A stretch of 64,000 nucleotides of DNA from Collinsella sp. OM04-5 (GCF_003439125.1 NZ_QSUU01000001.1:121889-185888); one strand, 5' to 3'; shown: positions 7,822-20,971, counted from the first letter of the stretch. Notes: generated by a model not told the origin, from the sequence alone. Made by a program: numbers and translations.

Positions 7822-10182
7822 ATGGATGCCGCAGCCCGTACCGCCCATGATTCCACCCTCCAGCCGTTTTCGGAGATGGAGCACTATAAGCATGCCGATG
7901 AGCTGCCGCCCGAGATTATGGCGGACAGCTACGACAAGCTAGAGCGCCTGTGCCTCAAATATATGAATGAGGACGACTTCTCTAAGGTGGAGCAGGCCTA
8001 TTGCTTTGCTGCCGAGAAGCACTGCAACCAAAAGCGCCGCTCGGGTGAGATGTACATCAACCATCCCGTCGAGGTGGCCATCATTTTGGCCGATCTCAAG
8101 ATGGACTGCGATGTGGTGTGCGCCGCGCTGTTGCACGATACCGTCGAGGATACCGAGACCTCGCTTGCCGATGTTTCCGGCCTGTTTGGCGATACGGTGG
8201 CCGAGCTCGTCGATGGCGTGACCAAGCTCACCAACATCGAAGTCGACAGCATGGACGAGAAGCAGGCCCTCACGCTGCGCAAGATGTTCCTTGCCATGTC
8301 CAAGGACATCCGCGTCATTATCGTCAAGCTTGCCGACCGCCTGCATAACATGCGTACGCTGGCGGCCCTTCGCGAGGACCGTCGCCTGTTTAAGGCCCGC
8401 GAGACCATGGACGTATACGCGCCCTTGGCCGACCGTCTGGGCATGAGCTCTATCAAGTGGGAACTCGAGGACCTGTCCTTCTTTTACCTGGAGCCCGATG
8501 CCTACCAGCGCATCTCGCGCATGGTAGCCGAGTCGCGCGAGGTTCGCGAGCGCTATCTGGCCGAGACTATCAAGACGCTCACCGATGAGCTCAACCGCAT
8601 TGGCCTGGAGGGCTTTCAGATCAACGGCCGTTCCAAGCACTATTGGTCTATCTATCAAAAGATGAAGCGCAAGGGCAAGGAGTTCTCCGAGATTTACGAC
8701 CTGGTGGCGCTGCGCGTCATCACCCATTCGGTGCGCGATTGCTATTCCACGCTCGGTGCGGTGCATACGCTGTGGCACCCCATGCCCGGTCGCTTTAAAG
8801 ACTATATCGCCATGCCCAAGGTCAATAACTACCAATCGCTTCACACGACGGTTATCGGACCCACGGCTCGTCCGCTCGAGATTCAGATTCGAACCTACGA
8901 GATGCATGAGCAGGCCGAGTACGGCATTGCCGCCCACTGGCTGTATAAGAAATCGGGCGGATCGTCTGCGTCTAAGACCAATGATGCCCAGCGTCTGGAT
9001 GACCAGATTAACTGGCTCAAACATTCGCTCGATTGGGCTGCGTCTGATGAGATCACCGACGCCAAGGAATACCTGCATTCGCTGAAGGTCGACCTCTTCG
9101 ATCAGGAGATTTTCGTCTTTACGCCCAAGGGCGAGGTCATGGCGCTTCGTGCCGGCTCCACGCCGCTCGACTTTGCCTACGCCGTTCACACCGAGGTGGG
9201 AAACCACTGCGTCGGCGCTAAGATCAACGGTGCGGTGGCCCCGCTCACGCACGAGATCAAGACGGGCGACCGTGTCGAGATTCTGACCAACAAGAGTTCC
9301 AAGCCGTCGCGTGATTGGCTCAAGATCGTTAAGACACCTTCCGCCAAGTCAAAGATCCGCCGTTACTTCGCCGCCGCGACCAAGGACGACGACGCTGCCG
9401 CCGGCCGCGATATACTGGCTAAGGACCTGCGCAAGCGCGGATATGGCATCTCTACGCCACGATCCACGCGTGCGCTCAACGCCGTGGCGGAGCAGTTTAA
9501 CTATAAGCAGCTCGAGGACCTGTTTGCCGCCGTTGGTGCGGGCAAAGTCGCCCCACGTGCCGTTGGCAATAAGGTCGAGCAAATCTTGGACCCCAAACCC
9601 GAGGAACAGCTCACCAAGGCCGAGGCTATCGCCGAGGTCGTCAAGCAGCCTGCCCGCGGCTCCAACCGCAAGCCGCAAAAGCGCGGCAAGAGCGCCAGCA
9701 ACGGCATTATCGTCAAGGGCGAGAGCAACAGCGGCCTGCTGGTCCGTCTGGCCCATTGCTGCAACCCCGTGACGGGCGACGACATCGTCGGCTTCATCAC
9801 GCGCGGTCGTGGCGTTTCGGTGCATCGCGCCAACTGCCCCAACGTCAAGGGTCTTATGGAGCATCCCGAGCGCATGATCGATGTGGAATGGGACGGCGCT
9901 GCCGACACCCTCTTCCAGGTCGAGATCGTGGTCGAGTGCCTGGACCGCATGGGCCTGCTCAAGGATGTCACCATTGCCATTGGCGATGCGGGTGGCAATA
10001 TCCTTTCTGCCGCCACGTCGACCAACCGCGAGGGTATTGCAACCCTGCGCTTTATGGTCGAGATCTCGGACGCGAGTGGTCTGGATCCGCTGCTGGCCTC
10101 TATCAGCAGCGTTGACTCGGTCTACGACGCGCGTCGCTTGATGCCCGGCGAGGGTGGAGCCCAGCTTAAGCGCCGCGTTTAG
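7822..10182 (+). CDS. rel: Bifunctional (p)ppGpp synthetase/hydrolase Rel
   Basis: A full-length 786-residue stringent-response enzyme that makes and degrades (p)ppGpp. Domain order: HD hydrolase (residues 60-200, with H81 and H105-D106 of LLHDTVEDT), synthetase (about 260-400), TGS (about 430-490) and ACT (about 700-786). The synthetase contains RFKD (324-327). This RXKD form marks bifunctional Rel rather than monofunctional RelA, and YQSLHTTV follows. All hydrolase residues look intact, so it probably does both jobs. The start ATG follows GGGGAAGGGG and lies 15 bases after the recJ fusion gene, so the two are probably co-transcribed. Confidence 0.96.
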   Translation: MDAAARTAHDSTLQPFSEMEHYKHADELPPEIMADSYDKLERLCLKYMNEDDFSKVEQAYCFAAEKHCNQKRRSGEMYINHPVEVAIILADLKMDCDVVCAALLHDTVEDTETSLADVSGLFGDTVAELVDGVTKLTNIEVDSMDEKQALTLRKMFLAMSKDIRVIIVKLADRLHNMRTLAALREDRRLFKARETMDVYAPLADRLGMSSIKWELEDLSFFYLEPDAYQRISRMVAESREVRERYLAETIKTLTDELNRIGLEGFQINGRSKHYWSIYQKMKRKGKEFSEIYDLVALRVITHSVRDCYSTLGAVHTLWHPMPGRFKDYIAMPKVNNYQSLHTTVIGPTARPLEIQIRTYEMHEQAEYGIAAHWLYKKSGGSSASKTNDAQRLDDQINWLKHSLDWAASDEITDAKEYLHSLKVDLFDQEIFVFTPKGEVMALRAGSTPLDFAYAVHTEVGNHCVGAKINGAVAPLTHEIKTGDRVEILTNKSSKPSRDWLKIVKTPSAKSKIRRYFAAATKDDDAAAGRDILAKDLRKRGYGISTPRSTRALNAVAEQFNYKQLEDLFAAVGAGKVAPRAVGNKVEQILDPKPEEQLTKAEAIAEVVKQPARGSNRKPQKRGKSASNGIIVKGESNSGLLVRLAHCCNPVTGDDIVGFITRGRGVSVHRANCPNVKGLMEHPERMIDVEWDGAADTLFQVEIVVECLDRMGLLKDVTIAIGDAGGNILSAATSTNREGIATLRFMVEISDASGLDPLLASISSVDSVYDARRLMPGEGGAQLKRRV

Positions 10183-10218
10183 TCGCGACGAACGTGCCAT
10201 ATTATCGATATTCGCTAC

Positions 10219-10246
10219 ACTCGAGGCATCGTTTGATGCCTCGAGT
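10219..10246. terminator. Perfect 12-bp hairpin between rel and the MBL gene
   Basis: ACTCGAGGCATC (10219-10230) and GATGCCTCGAGT (10235-10246) pair perfectly around GTTT. The next bases are TCTATAGAGAGGAG, which lead straight into the ribosome-binding site of the following gene. There is no U tract, so it may act on message stability or coupling rather than as a terminator. Confidence 0.5.
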
Positions 10247-10266
10247 TCTATAGAGAGGAGAGGGAC

Positions 10267-10950
10267 ATGAGTGCTGTGTCCTTGGATTTAACTCCCAAGG
10301 GATCGGTCGAGATCGAGACGCTCGTAAACGGTCCCATTCAGACCAATAGCTATGCTGTCATTTCGGACAATGAGTGCGTGATTATCGACCCCGCATGGGA
10401 AGGCGAGCGCTTGGTGGAGCATATTCGAGCCGAACACCCCGATGTGCAGGCGCTCGGCGCCGTTTGCACGCACGGTCACGCCGACCATGTTGGCGGTGTC
10501 GCTGGAGTTCGGGCCGCCGTTGGCGCCGACGTCCTGTACGAGCTGTGTGGCAAGGACGCAGCAGTGCCGCATGCGAATATCGAGGAGCAGCGAGCGATGT
10601 GGGGCATCGAGACGCCCGATCCAGGTGAGCCGACGCGGCTGCTTGCCGAGGGCGACACCATTGAGCTGGGCGACATTTGCCTGCAGGTAATTGAGGTGCC
10701 CGGGCACACACCGGGCGGCATCGTTCTGTTCGCCGCCACTGAGCAGGGGAACATTGCCTTTGTGGGCGACACGCTATTCCCGGGTGGGCATGGCCGCACC
10801 GATCTTTCTGGAGGAGACGAGGCGGCGATCCTGCGCTCGCTCTCCAAGCTCGCCCAGCTTCTCCCGCCCGATACCGTTTGCCTAACCGGCCATGGCGATT
10901 CGACCACCATGGCACGCGAGCTCATGCAGAGCCCTTTCATGCAGATGTAG
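10267..10950 (+). CDS. MBL-fold metallo-hydrolase (glyoxalase II-like)
   Basis: A 227-residue metallo-beta-lactamase-fold hydrolase. The metal-binding signature THGHADHVGG, a later GHTPGG histidine, the bridging aspartate in FVGDTLFPGG and the final histidine in LTGHGDST are all present and in order. This layout is that of hydroxyacylglutathione-hydrolase-like proteins that detoxify 2-oxoaldehyde thioester adducts, but the substrate is not proven. The ATG follows GAGAGGAGAGGG. It may be transcribed with rel or from its own promoter near 10205-10218. Confidence 0.85.
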   Translation: MSAVSLDLTPKGSVEIETLVNGPIQTNSYAVISDNECVIIDPAWEGERLVEHIRAEHPDVQALGAVCTHGHADHVGGVAGVRAAVGADVLYELCGKDAAVPHANIEEQRAMWGIETPDPGEPTRLLAEGDTIELGDICLQVIEVPGHTPGGIVLFAATEQGNIAFVGDTLFPGGHGRTDLSGGDEAAILRSLSKLAQLLPPDTVCLTGHGDSTTMARELMQSPFMQM

Positions 10951-10971
10951 CTTAATAGTCGGCTTTTGAAG

Positions 10972-11064
10972 CACGAGAAGCGTCCAAACGTCAAGCTATT
11001 TTTCCCCAACGGGTCGATTTCGTAGGGCAAACGGTCAAAAAAGTCTGTTTGGACGATATTCGTG
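10972..11064. repeat. Imperfect long inverted repeat upstream of fba
   Basis: CGTCCAAAC (10981-10989) pairs with GTTTGGACG (11047-11055), and CACGA (10972-10976) pairs with TCGTG (11060-11064) after a 4-base mismatch. The large loop contains TTTTTCCCC. It may terminate the MBL gene transcript or belong to the window's large-palindrome class. Confidence 0.4.
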
Positions 11065-11076
11065 AACAAACGAACG

Positions 11077-11104
11077 TTTATGCTCGGGTGCGCCGTGGTA
11101 AAAT
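11077..11104 (+). promoter_or_regulatory. Candidate fba promoter
   Basis: TTTATG (11077-11082) and TAAAAT (11099-11104) are separated by 16 bases. They lie about 40 bases upstream of a strong AGGAGG ribosome-binding site (11131-11136). Confidence 0.4.
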
Positions 11105-11144
11105 CTCAGGCGTTATCGGAGCAACCTTACAGGAGGTTTCTTTT

Positions 11145-12011
11145 ATGCTCGTCAACGCAGCAGACATGCTCAAGAAGGCCGAGGCCGGCAAGTACGGTCT
11201 TGGTGCCTTCAACACCAACAACCTCGAGTGGACCCTGGCTATTCTCCAGGCCGCCGAGGAGGCCAAGTCTCCGCTGATCCTTCAGTGCACCGCTGGTGCC
11301 GCTAAGTGGATGGGCGGTTTCAAGGTCTGCGCCGACATGGTCAAGGCTGCCGTCGAGGCCACGGGCGTTACCGTTCCCGTCGCCCTTCACCTCGATCACG
11401 GTTCTTACGAAGACTGCTTCAAGTGCATCGAGGCCGGCTTCACGTCCATCATGTATGACGGCTCTCACGAGGAGACCTTCCAGCTTAACCTCGACCGCAC
11501 CAAGGAGCTCGTTGAGCTTGCCCACTCCAAGGGCATGTCCATCGAGGCCGAGGTCGGTGGCATCGGCGGCACCGAGGACGGCGTGACCTCCAGCGGCGAG
11601 CTCGCTGATCCTGCTGAGTGCAAGCAGATCGCTGACCTGGGCGTCGACTTCCTCGCCTGCGGCATCGGCAACATCCACGGCGTGTACCCCGCCGACTGGG
11701 CTGGTCTTTCCTTCGAGCGTCTGGGCGAGATTAAGGCCCAGACCGGTGACCTGCCCCTCGTTCTGCACGGTGGCACCGGCATCCCCGAGGATCAGATCAA
11801 GAAGGCCATCTCCCTGGGCATCTCCAAGATCAACGTCAACACTGACCTGCAGCTCGTCTTCGCCAAGGGCGTCCGCGAGTACATCGAGGCTGGCAAGGAT
11901 CAGCAGGGCAAGGGCTTTGACCCCCGCAAGCTCCTCAAGCCTGGTCGCGACAACATCGTTGCCCGCACCAAGGAGCTCATGGAGGAGTTTGGCTCCGTCA
12001 ACAAGGCGTAA
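11145..12011 (+). CDS. fba: Class II fructose-1,6-bisphosphate aldolase
   Basis: A 288-residue zinc-dependent aldolase that splits fructose 1,6-bisphosphate into dihydroxyacetone phosphate and glyceraldehyde 3-phosphate in glycolysis. Family landmarks: GAFNTNNLEW, LHLDHGSYE (catalytic Asp and zinc His), MYDGSHE, IEAEVGGIGG, CGIGNIHGVY and VLHGGTGIP. The length and the monocistronic setting are usual. The ATG at 11145 is set by AGGAGG eight bases upstream. Codon use is strongly biased toward C-ending codons, as expected for a highly expressed gene. It could in principle also act on tagatose bisphosphate, but the sequence reads as the housekeeping aldolase. Confidence 0.95.
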   Translation: MLVNAADMLKKAEAGKYGLGAFNTNNLEWTLAILQAAEEAKSPLILQCTAGAAKWMGGFKVCADMVKAAVEATGVTVPVALHLDHGSYEDCFKCIEAGFTSIMYDGSHEETFQLNLDRTKELVELAHSKGMSIEAEVGGIGGTEDGVTSSGELADPAECKQIADLGVDFLACGIGNIHGVYPADWAGLSFERLGEIKAQTGDLPLVLHGGTGIPEDQIKKAISLGISKINVNTDLQLVFAKGVREYIEAGKDQQGKGFDPRKLLKPGRDNIVARTKELMEEFGSVNKA

Positions 12012-12032
12012 GTAGCGGTTTAACTTCCCGCC

Positions 12033-12130
12033 GGAGGCCCCGTTTCCCCTACGCTGTTTCCCTCGCGCTCACCTGGCTTTGCCAGAAGTCGCGCGACGGA
12101 ATCAGCTCCGGGGAAACGGGGCCTCCTTTG
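12033..12130 (+). terminator. Large nested stem-loop after fba
   Basis: Outer arms at 12033-12049 and 12110-12126 are a perfect 17-bp inverted repeat (GGAGGCCCCGTTTCCCC and its complement), followed by TTTG. A second hairpin, CTGGC-TTT-GCCAG (12073-12085), sits inside. It is probably the fba terminator, although the T run is short. Confidence 0.6.
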
Positions 12131-12171
12131 TTAACTCGCTACAGGGTTACTGGGCTGAATTAAAATGGCTA

Positions 12172-12226
12172 CTGGCTTCGCCAGAAGTCGCGCCAAGGAA
12201 ACGGTTCCGGGGGACGGGGCTTCCTT
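12172..12226. repeat. Truncated second copy of the post-fba stem-loop
   Basis: The 22 bases from 12073 recur at 12172 with one change (CTGGCTTCGCCAG then AAGTCGCGC). A degraded version of the right outer arm follows (GGGGGACGGGGCTTCC, about 12208-12223). The left outer arm is missing. This looks like a partial duplication of the preceding element. Confidence 0.5.
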
Positions 12227-12287
12227 CGTTTAACGCCGCAGGCTTACAAGTCTGAATTCATTTTTAGAGGTACCGTTTATCGGTGTT

Positions 12288-12318
12288 GAGAGCTCCTTTA
12301 TTGGGGCTTTCTTTTTTA
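12288..12318 (+). terminator. Small intrinsic terminator-like hairpin
   Basis: AGCTCC pairs with GGGGCT through G-U wobbles around TTTATT, followed by TTCTTTTTTA. It completes the 353-base gap 12012-12364, which holds nothing else I can identify. Confidence 0.4.
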
Positions 12319-12364
12319 TCTCGCTACAATGTGCTTCAAGAGTTCTAATGACTTGGAGTTTGGT

Positions 12365-13798
12365 ATGGCTGTTATTGATGTACTGCCTTCGGATGAGAAG
12401 GTTATTGACGAGGGCCCTGTTGGTTGCTCTGTCGATGTTTGCTGTGATGATTTTCGCCATCTCGATATTGGGCTAACGCCTGAGATTCTTCGTCTTAAGG
12501 ATGCCGGATATTTGACGCAGGCTGTTGCTGCCTGCGATCGCCTTTTGGAGCAGAACCCTGAGCCTTCGCTGGCTGCTTGTGTTCGTGCAGAGCGGTATCG
12601 CATGCTCGAGACGCCGCTTCATTTTTCGGTGTCGCGTGATCGGGCCATTGCGATGATTCGCGAGGAGTGGCCTGAGTTTACCGAAGAGCAGTTCGATGAC
12701 CTGATTAATCGTAAGCGTATTGACTGGCGCTTTATCGATGGCGAGCTGTTTGTTCTCGATAACTTCCTCGATTCACTTCGCGTGTACCCCAAGGAGGTCC
12801 CGGGTCTGCGTCCCGATTCTACGGATGGAATTGCGCTGCGCAACCAGATGCTCGAGGAGATGGAGTCGCGGGGCGGGCTGTCTCGCGCCATCACGCTTAA
12901 GGCATGCGTGTCTGTCCCCGGTGCTTTGGAGGGAGAGACTGTTCGCGCGTGGCTTCCCGTTGCCGCCGCCTGCCGCCAGCAATCTCAGGTCGAGATGCTT
13001 GATATGACGCCGGAGGGGGCCGTTGCTCCTGCGAGCGCCTCGGCGCGTACTGCCTCGTGGGTCTCCTTGACTGATCGCTCGTTCTCAGTGACCTATCGCT
13101 ATCAAATCGATGCCGCTTATCGCGATATCTATGGGGGTGCGCTTCCGGCGCATCCGTGTATGGACGCGCCGCTGCCCGAGGACACCTCCGAGGACCGTCC
13201 GCACATTGAGTTCACGCCATATTTACAACAACTGACCGAACATGTCGTTGACGGGCTCGAGGATCCGCTCGATCGCGCCCGTGCTATCTATGATTACCTG
13301 ACACAGCATATCGACTATCGCTATCAGCCACCGTACCTGCTTTTGGGATCTATTGCCGACGACTGCGCACACTCGCTCCGCGGCGATTGCGGCGTTATGG
13401 CGCTCACGTTTATCACCATGTGCCGCATCGCGGGCGTTCCTGCCCGTTGGCAGAGCGGCCTGTATGTTGCGCCCGATTCGGTGGGACCGCACGACTGGGC
13501 CGAGTTCTATACACCCCAGACCGGTTGGCTTAACGCCGACGTATCGTTTGGTTCCTCCGCACGCAGGATGGGGGAGGAGTGGCGTCGTCGTCACTACTTT
13601 GGCAATCTCGACCCGTGGCGTATGGTGGCCAACGATCGATTCCAGGCTGAGTTTGTGCCTGCTTTCGACGGCATGCGCGAGGATCCCTACGACAACCAGA
13701 TGGGCGAAGCCTCGGTTAACGGACGCGGGTGCCGCCAGCGTGAGATGCTCCGTTCGGTCGAACTCATCGAAATGCTCGAAGTTCCATTTTCGGACTAA
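12365..13798 (+). CDS. Transglutaminase-like domain protein
   Basis: A 477-residue protein with a papain-like transglutaminase core in its C-terminal third. The cysteine-histidine-aspartate triad is readable as GDCGVMAL (about residue 342), HDWAEFY (about 376) and LNADVSFG (about 391). Bacterial members are usually peptidases or protein-processing enzymes rather than crosslinkers. There is no signal peptide, so it is predicted cytoplasmic. The N-terminal 300 residues are family-specific and I do not recognise a second domain. I take the ATG at 12365, preceded by TTGGAG, over an upstream ATG at 12329 that lacks a ribosome-binding site. Confidence 0.8.
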   Translation: MAVIDVLPSDEKVIDEGPVGCSVDVCCDDFRHLDIGLTPEILRLKDAGYLTQAVAACDRLLEQNPEPSLAACVRAERYRMLETPLHFSVSRDRAIAMIREEWPEFTEEQFDDLINRKRIDWRFIDGELFVLDNFLDSLRVYPKEVPGLRPDSTDGIALRNQMLEEMESRGGLSRAITLKACVSVPGALEGETVRAWLPVAAACRQQSQVEMLDMTPEGAVAPASASARTASWVSLTDRSFSVTYRYQIDAAYRDIYGGALPAHPCMDAPLPEDTSEDRPHIEFTPYLQQLTEHVVDGLEDPLDRARAIYDYLTQHIDYRYQPPYLLLGSIADDCAHSLRGDCGVMALTFITMCRIAGVPARWQSGLYVAPDSVGPHDWAEFYTPQTGWLNADVSFGSSARRMGEEWRRRHYFGNLDPWRMVANDRFQAEFVPAFDGMREDPYDNQMGEASVNGRGCRQREMLRSVELIEMLEVPFSD

Positions 13799-13837
13799 TC
13801 AACAGAAAGCTGTGATAAACTAACTCACGCATTACGT

Positions 13838-13924
13838 GCCCGAGTGGCGGAATTGGCAGACGCAGTGGACTCAAAATCCACCGTTGGCAACAACGTGCGA
13901 GTTCGAGTCTCGCCTCGGGCACCA
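13838..13924 (+). tRNA. tRNA-Leu (anticodon CAA)
   Basis: An 87-base class II tRNA. The acceptor arms GCCCGAG (13838-13844) and CTCGGGC (13914-13920) pair fully and CCA is encoded (13922-13924). The anticodon stem GTGGA/TCCAC encloses the loop CTCAAAA, giving anticodon CAA, which reads UUG. A long variable arm and the GTTCGAGTC T-loop are present. The 3' 23 bases plus 8 bases of flank recur at 14086-14116. Confidence 0.95.
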
Positions 13925-13943
13925 TACATGCAGCTGAGCGTTC

Positions 13944-13966
13944 AAGGGGGTTAAGACCCCCTTTTT
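13944..13966 (+). terminator. tRNA-Leu terminator
   Basis: AAGGGGG (13944-13950), a six-base loop, then CCCCCTTTTT: a compact intrinsic terminator 20 bases after the tRNA. Confidence 0.85.
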
Positions 13967-14085
13967 CGTGCCGAACTCGCGTGAGCGCGCGGAGCGTTAA
14001 GCAAACAGGCCCGTGGCCTGTTTGTAGCGGAGCGTGGCGAGGGCGCCATGCGCCCGAAGCCCGGGGCTTCGCGAAGCGAAGGCCC

Positions 14086-14116
14086 TTCGAGTCTCGCCTC
14101 GGGCACCATACATGCA
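14086..14116 (+). repeat. Duplicated 3' end of tRNA-Leu
   Basis: These 31 bases are identical to 13902-13932: the T-arm, 3' acceptor strand, CCA and 8 bases beyond. Similarity continues imperfectly into a second GGGGG/CCCCC terminator (14127-14149). The 153 bases between the copies contain two hairpins (CAAACAGG-CCCGTGG-CCTGTTTG region and a GCCC-rich stem) but no gene. Confidence 0.85.
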
Positions 14117-14126
14117 CCTGCGCTTC

Positions 14127-14149
14127 AAGGGGGTTGCGGCCCCCTTTTT
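14127..14149 (+). terminator. Terminator of the tRNA 3' duplicate
   Basis: AAGGGGG, loop TTGCGG, CCCCC then TTTTT. It is homologous to the terminator at 13944-13966 with a different loop. Confidence 0.75.
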
Positions 14150-14164
14150 CGTGTACGTAATGTG

Positions 14165-14370
14165 ATAACGCGCGGTACGTGTTATTATTCGCAAGGCGTT
14201 GTTCCCGCAATGCCCTAAAGAGGAACCTGAGGGTTCCCACCTTTTGGCGCCAATGAGCAGCTGACTGGTCATACAACTTAGATTCCCTTCCTCATACCGA
14301 GGATGTCTATGTGTACGACCTGGTTGCAAAGAAGCGCCGGGTTATTTTTTTATGAATGGAGGTAGGGAAA
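14165..14370 (+). promoter_or_regulatory. infC leader with attenuator hairpin (ribosomal protein leader-like)
   Basis: About 200 bases of untranslated leader precede infC-rpmI-rplT. Its end holds an intrinsic terminator shape: ACCTGGTTGC (14318-14327) pairs with GCGCCGGGT (14334-14342) with wobbles and one bulge, then TATTTTTTT (14343-14351). A terminator placed directly before the ribosome-binding site is the arrangement of the L20-controlled infC leader known from Bacillus. Upstream hairpins (for example the GGAACC/GGTTCC region near 14220-14240) could form the antiterminator. That L20 is the effector is inference from gene order. Confidence 0.55.
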
Positions 14371-14925
14371 ATAGCTAAGTCTGATGACACCCGCATCAAC
14401 GACGAGATCACTGCATCTTCGTGCCGTTTGATTGGCGTCGATGGCTCTCAGCTCGGCCTGTTCGCCATCCGCGATGCCCAGCGCGTCGCCGACGATCAGG
14501 GTCTCGACCTGGTCGAGATCGCTCCCAACGCGGAGCCGCCGGTCTGCAAGGTCATGGACTACGGTAAGTTCAAGTACCAGCAGGCCATGAAGGCCAAGGC
14601 CGCTCGTAAGAACCAGTCCAAGGTCGAGGTCAAGGAAATGAAGTTCCGACCCAAGATCGACGTTGGCGACTACGAGACCAAGAAGGGCCACGTTCTGCGT
14701 TTCCTCAAGAAGGGCGCACGCGTTAAGATCACCATCATGTTCCGCGGCCGTGAGATGGCTCACCCGGAGCAGGGTCTTAACGTTCTCGAGCGTCTCGCCG
14801 AGGATCTCAAGCCTTACGCTACGGTCGAGTCCAAGCCTAAGATGGAAGGCCGTAACATGCTTATGCTGCTCGCCCCGATTAAGGGCGCCTTCGATGAGGA
14901 TAAAGCGGCAAGCGATACCAAGTAA
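14371..14925 (+). CDS. infC: Translation initiation factor IF-3
   Basis: IF-3 prevents premature subunit joining and checks start codons on the 30S ribosome. The protein (about 184 residues) has the two-domain form with the landmarks DTRINDEI, LVEIAPNAEPPVCKVMDYGK, FRGREMAHPEQG and MLMLLAPIKG. The start is unusual. GGAGGT (14358-14363) is spaced seven bases before an AUA codon at 14371, in frame, and IF-3 genes are known for rare AUU/AUA starts used in self-control. An ATG at 14356 is also in frame but overlaps the ribosome-binding site and has only T residues upstream. It heads the conserved infC-rpmI-rplT operon. Confidence 0.92.
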   Translation: MAKSDDTRINDEITASSCRLIGVDGSQLGLFAIRDAQRVADDQGLDLVEIAPNAEPPVCKVMDYGKFKYQQAMKAKAARKNQSKVEVKEMKFRPKIDVGDYETKKGHVLRFLKKGARVKITIMFRGREMAHPEQGLNVLERLAEDLKPYATVESKPKMEGRNMLMLLAPIKGAFDEDKAASDTK

Positions 14926-14957
14926 CTAGTGTTCTGTAACCGATTAAGGAGTATTTC

Positions 14958-15149
14958 ATGCCTAAGATGAAGTCCCACAGCGGCACCAAGAAGCGTTTCC
15001 GCAAGACTGGTACCGGCAAGCTTATGCGCGCCAAGGCTTTCAAGAGCCACATCCTGAGCAAGAAGTCCACCAAGCGTAAGCGTGGCTTCCGTCAGGAGAC
15101 CGAGATTGCCGCTGCCGACCGCAAGGTCATCAAGTCGCGTCTCGCCTAA
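14958..15149 (+). CDS. rpmI: 50S ribosomal protein L35
   Basis: A 63-residue very basic protein starting [18 protein letters not shown], the classic L35 N-terminus, with the later [13 protein letters not shown] segment. It lies between infC and rplT, 32 bases after infC, with TAAGGAG before its ATG. It is co-transcribed in the standard operon and assembles into the large subunit. Confidence 0.97.
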   Translation: MPKMKSHSGTKKRFRKTGTGKLMRAKAFKSHILSKKSTKRKRGFRQETEIAAADRKVIKSRLA

Positions 15150-15195
15150 GTTCGCGTTCCCATTTTTCGTTTTACCGTCTAGGAGTTGATAGAAC

Positions 15196-15555
15196 ATGGC
15201 ACGTATTAAGCGCGCTGTTGCCGCCAAGAAGAAGCGCCGTACCGTTATGCACCGTGCGAAGGGTTACTACGGTGCCGCTTCGCGTACTTACAAGCATGCT
15301 AAAGAGCAGGTCCAGCACTCCCTGCAGTATCAGTATCGTGATCGCCGCAACAAGAAGCGCGAGATCCGCTCTCTCTGGATCACCCGTATCAACGCTGCTG
15401 CTCGCCTGAACGACATCTCTTACTCTCAGTTCATGCACGGCCTGAAGGTTGCCGGCATCGAGCTCGACCGCAAGGTCCTGGCTCAAATGGCTTACGAGGA
15501 CATCGAGTCCTTCAACGAGCTGGCTACCATCGCCAAGAAGGCTCTCGAGGCCTAA
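15196..15555 (+). CDS. rplT: 50S ribosomal protein L20
   Basis: A 119-residue L20 starting MARIKRAVAAKKKRR, with the conserved RAKGYYGAASRTYKHAKEQV, LWITRINAAAR and YSQFMHGLK segments. L20 binds 23S rRNA early in 50S assembly. In other bacteria it also represses its own operon by binding the mRNA leader, which fits the structured leader before infC. An AGGAG ribosome-binding site precedes the ATG. Confidence 0.97.
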   Translation: MARIKRAVAAKKKRRTVMHRAKGYYGAASRTYKHAKEQVQHSLQYQYRDRRNKKREIRSLWITRINAAARLNDISYSQFMHGLKVAGIELDRKVLAQMAYEDIESFNELATIAKKALEA

Positions 15556-15575
15556 TTGATTCTCTTGAATCGCTA

Positions 15576-15613
15576 GGGGAGTGTCGCGCTGTGCGCGGCG
15601 CTCCCTCTTTTTA
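15576..15613 (+). terminator. infC-rpmI-rplT operon terminator
   Basis: GGGGAGTGTCGCG pairs with CGCGGCGCTCCCT around a short loop and is followed by CTTTTTAT, a good intrinsic terminator 20 bases after rplT. Confidence 0.8.
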
Positions 15614-16091
15614 TCTAAAGCGCTGGTTTATTTAGCAAAAGCGCGGGTAGATAGACAGTTACAGGTGACCGATCTTTATATATCTCTAAACCGAAGGGTC
15701 ATCATCTGATACGTGCAGTATTTCTGCACCAGCCTTTCTATTTCTTATATAGGAAGCGATACATTGTGTAGGACTTGTGAAGAGTGGAATTGACGTCCCA
15801 CATCGCTTCGCGGTCTGGCAATATATCTCCTTGCCGCGCGGCCCGGTCGGACCGGATCAGCCGCCAGGCGTGCACCTTGAGAACCGGATACTGCGAGGAT
15901 GGACACACCAGATGTGTCGCATCCGGGCAGACATCGAACCATTTGAAATGGTCTAACTTGGATTTGTTTTTCGCAAGGCCGCCGAGAGGCGGCCCCGAGA
16001 AATTCCTTTTCCTATACTAAAACCATATGAATCGAACGGAACCGATCAGCGATGACTGAGAGGACCGGACGGGCTCGAAGCCCAACACATT
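15614..16091 (+). promoter_or_regulatory. rRNA operon leader and promoter region
   Basis: A 478-base gene-free region leading into 16S rRNA. The first 170 bases are AT-rich and hold several weak promoter-like boxes (for example TTCTGC then TATATA near 15722-15752), none decisive. The right part is transcribed leader. ACCGGACGGGCTC (16064-16076) is the perfect complement of 17649-17661 on the far side of 16S and would form the 16S processing stem. An ACCTTGAGAACCGGATA motif at about 15874 recurs in the 16S-23S spacer at about 17718. Confidence 0.6.

Positions 16092-20971
<4,880 letters not shown>

Noticed and set aside
7939..9252. Antisense frame opposite rel
   Set aside because: Shadow of a clearly real gene, with no recognisable domain.
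13925..14085. Integrated phage or plasmid at tRNA-Leu
   Set aside because: No integrase or any other gene lies between the repeats; only the repeat pair itself is supported.
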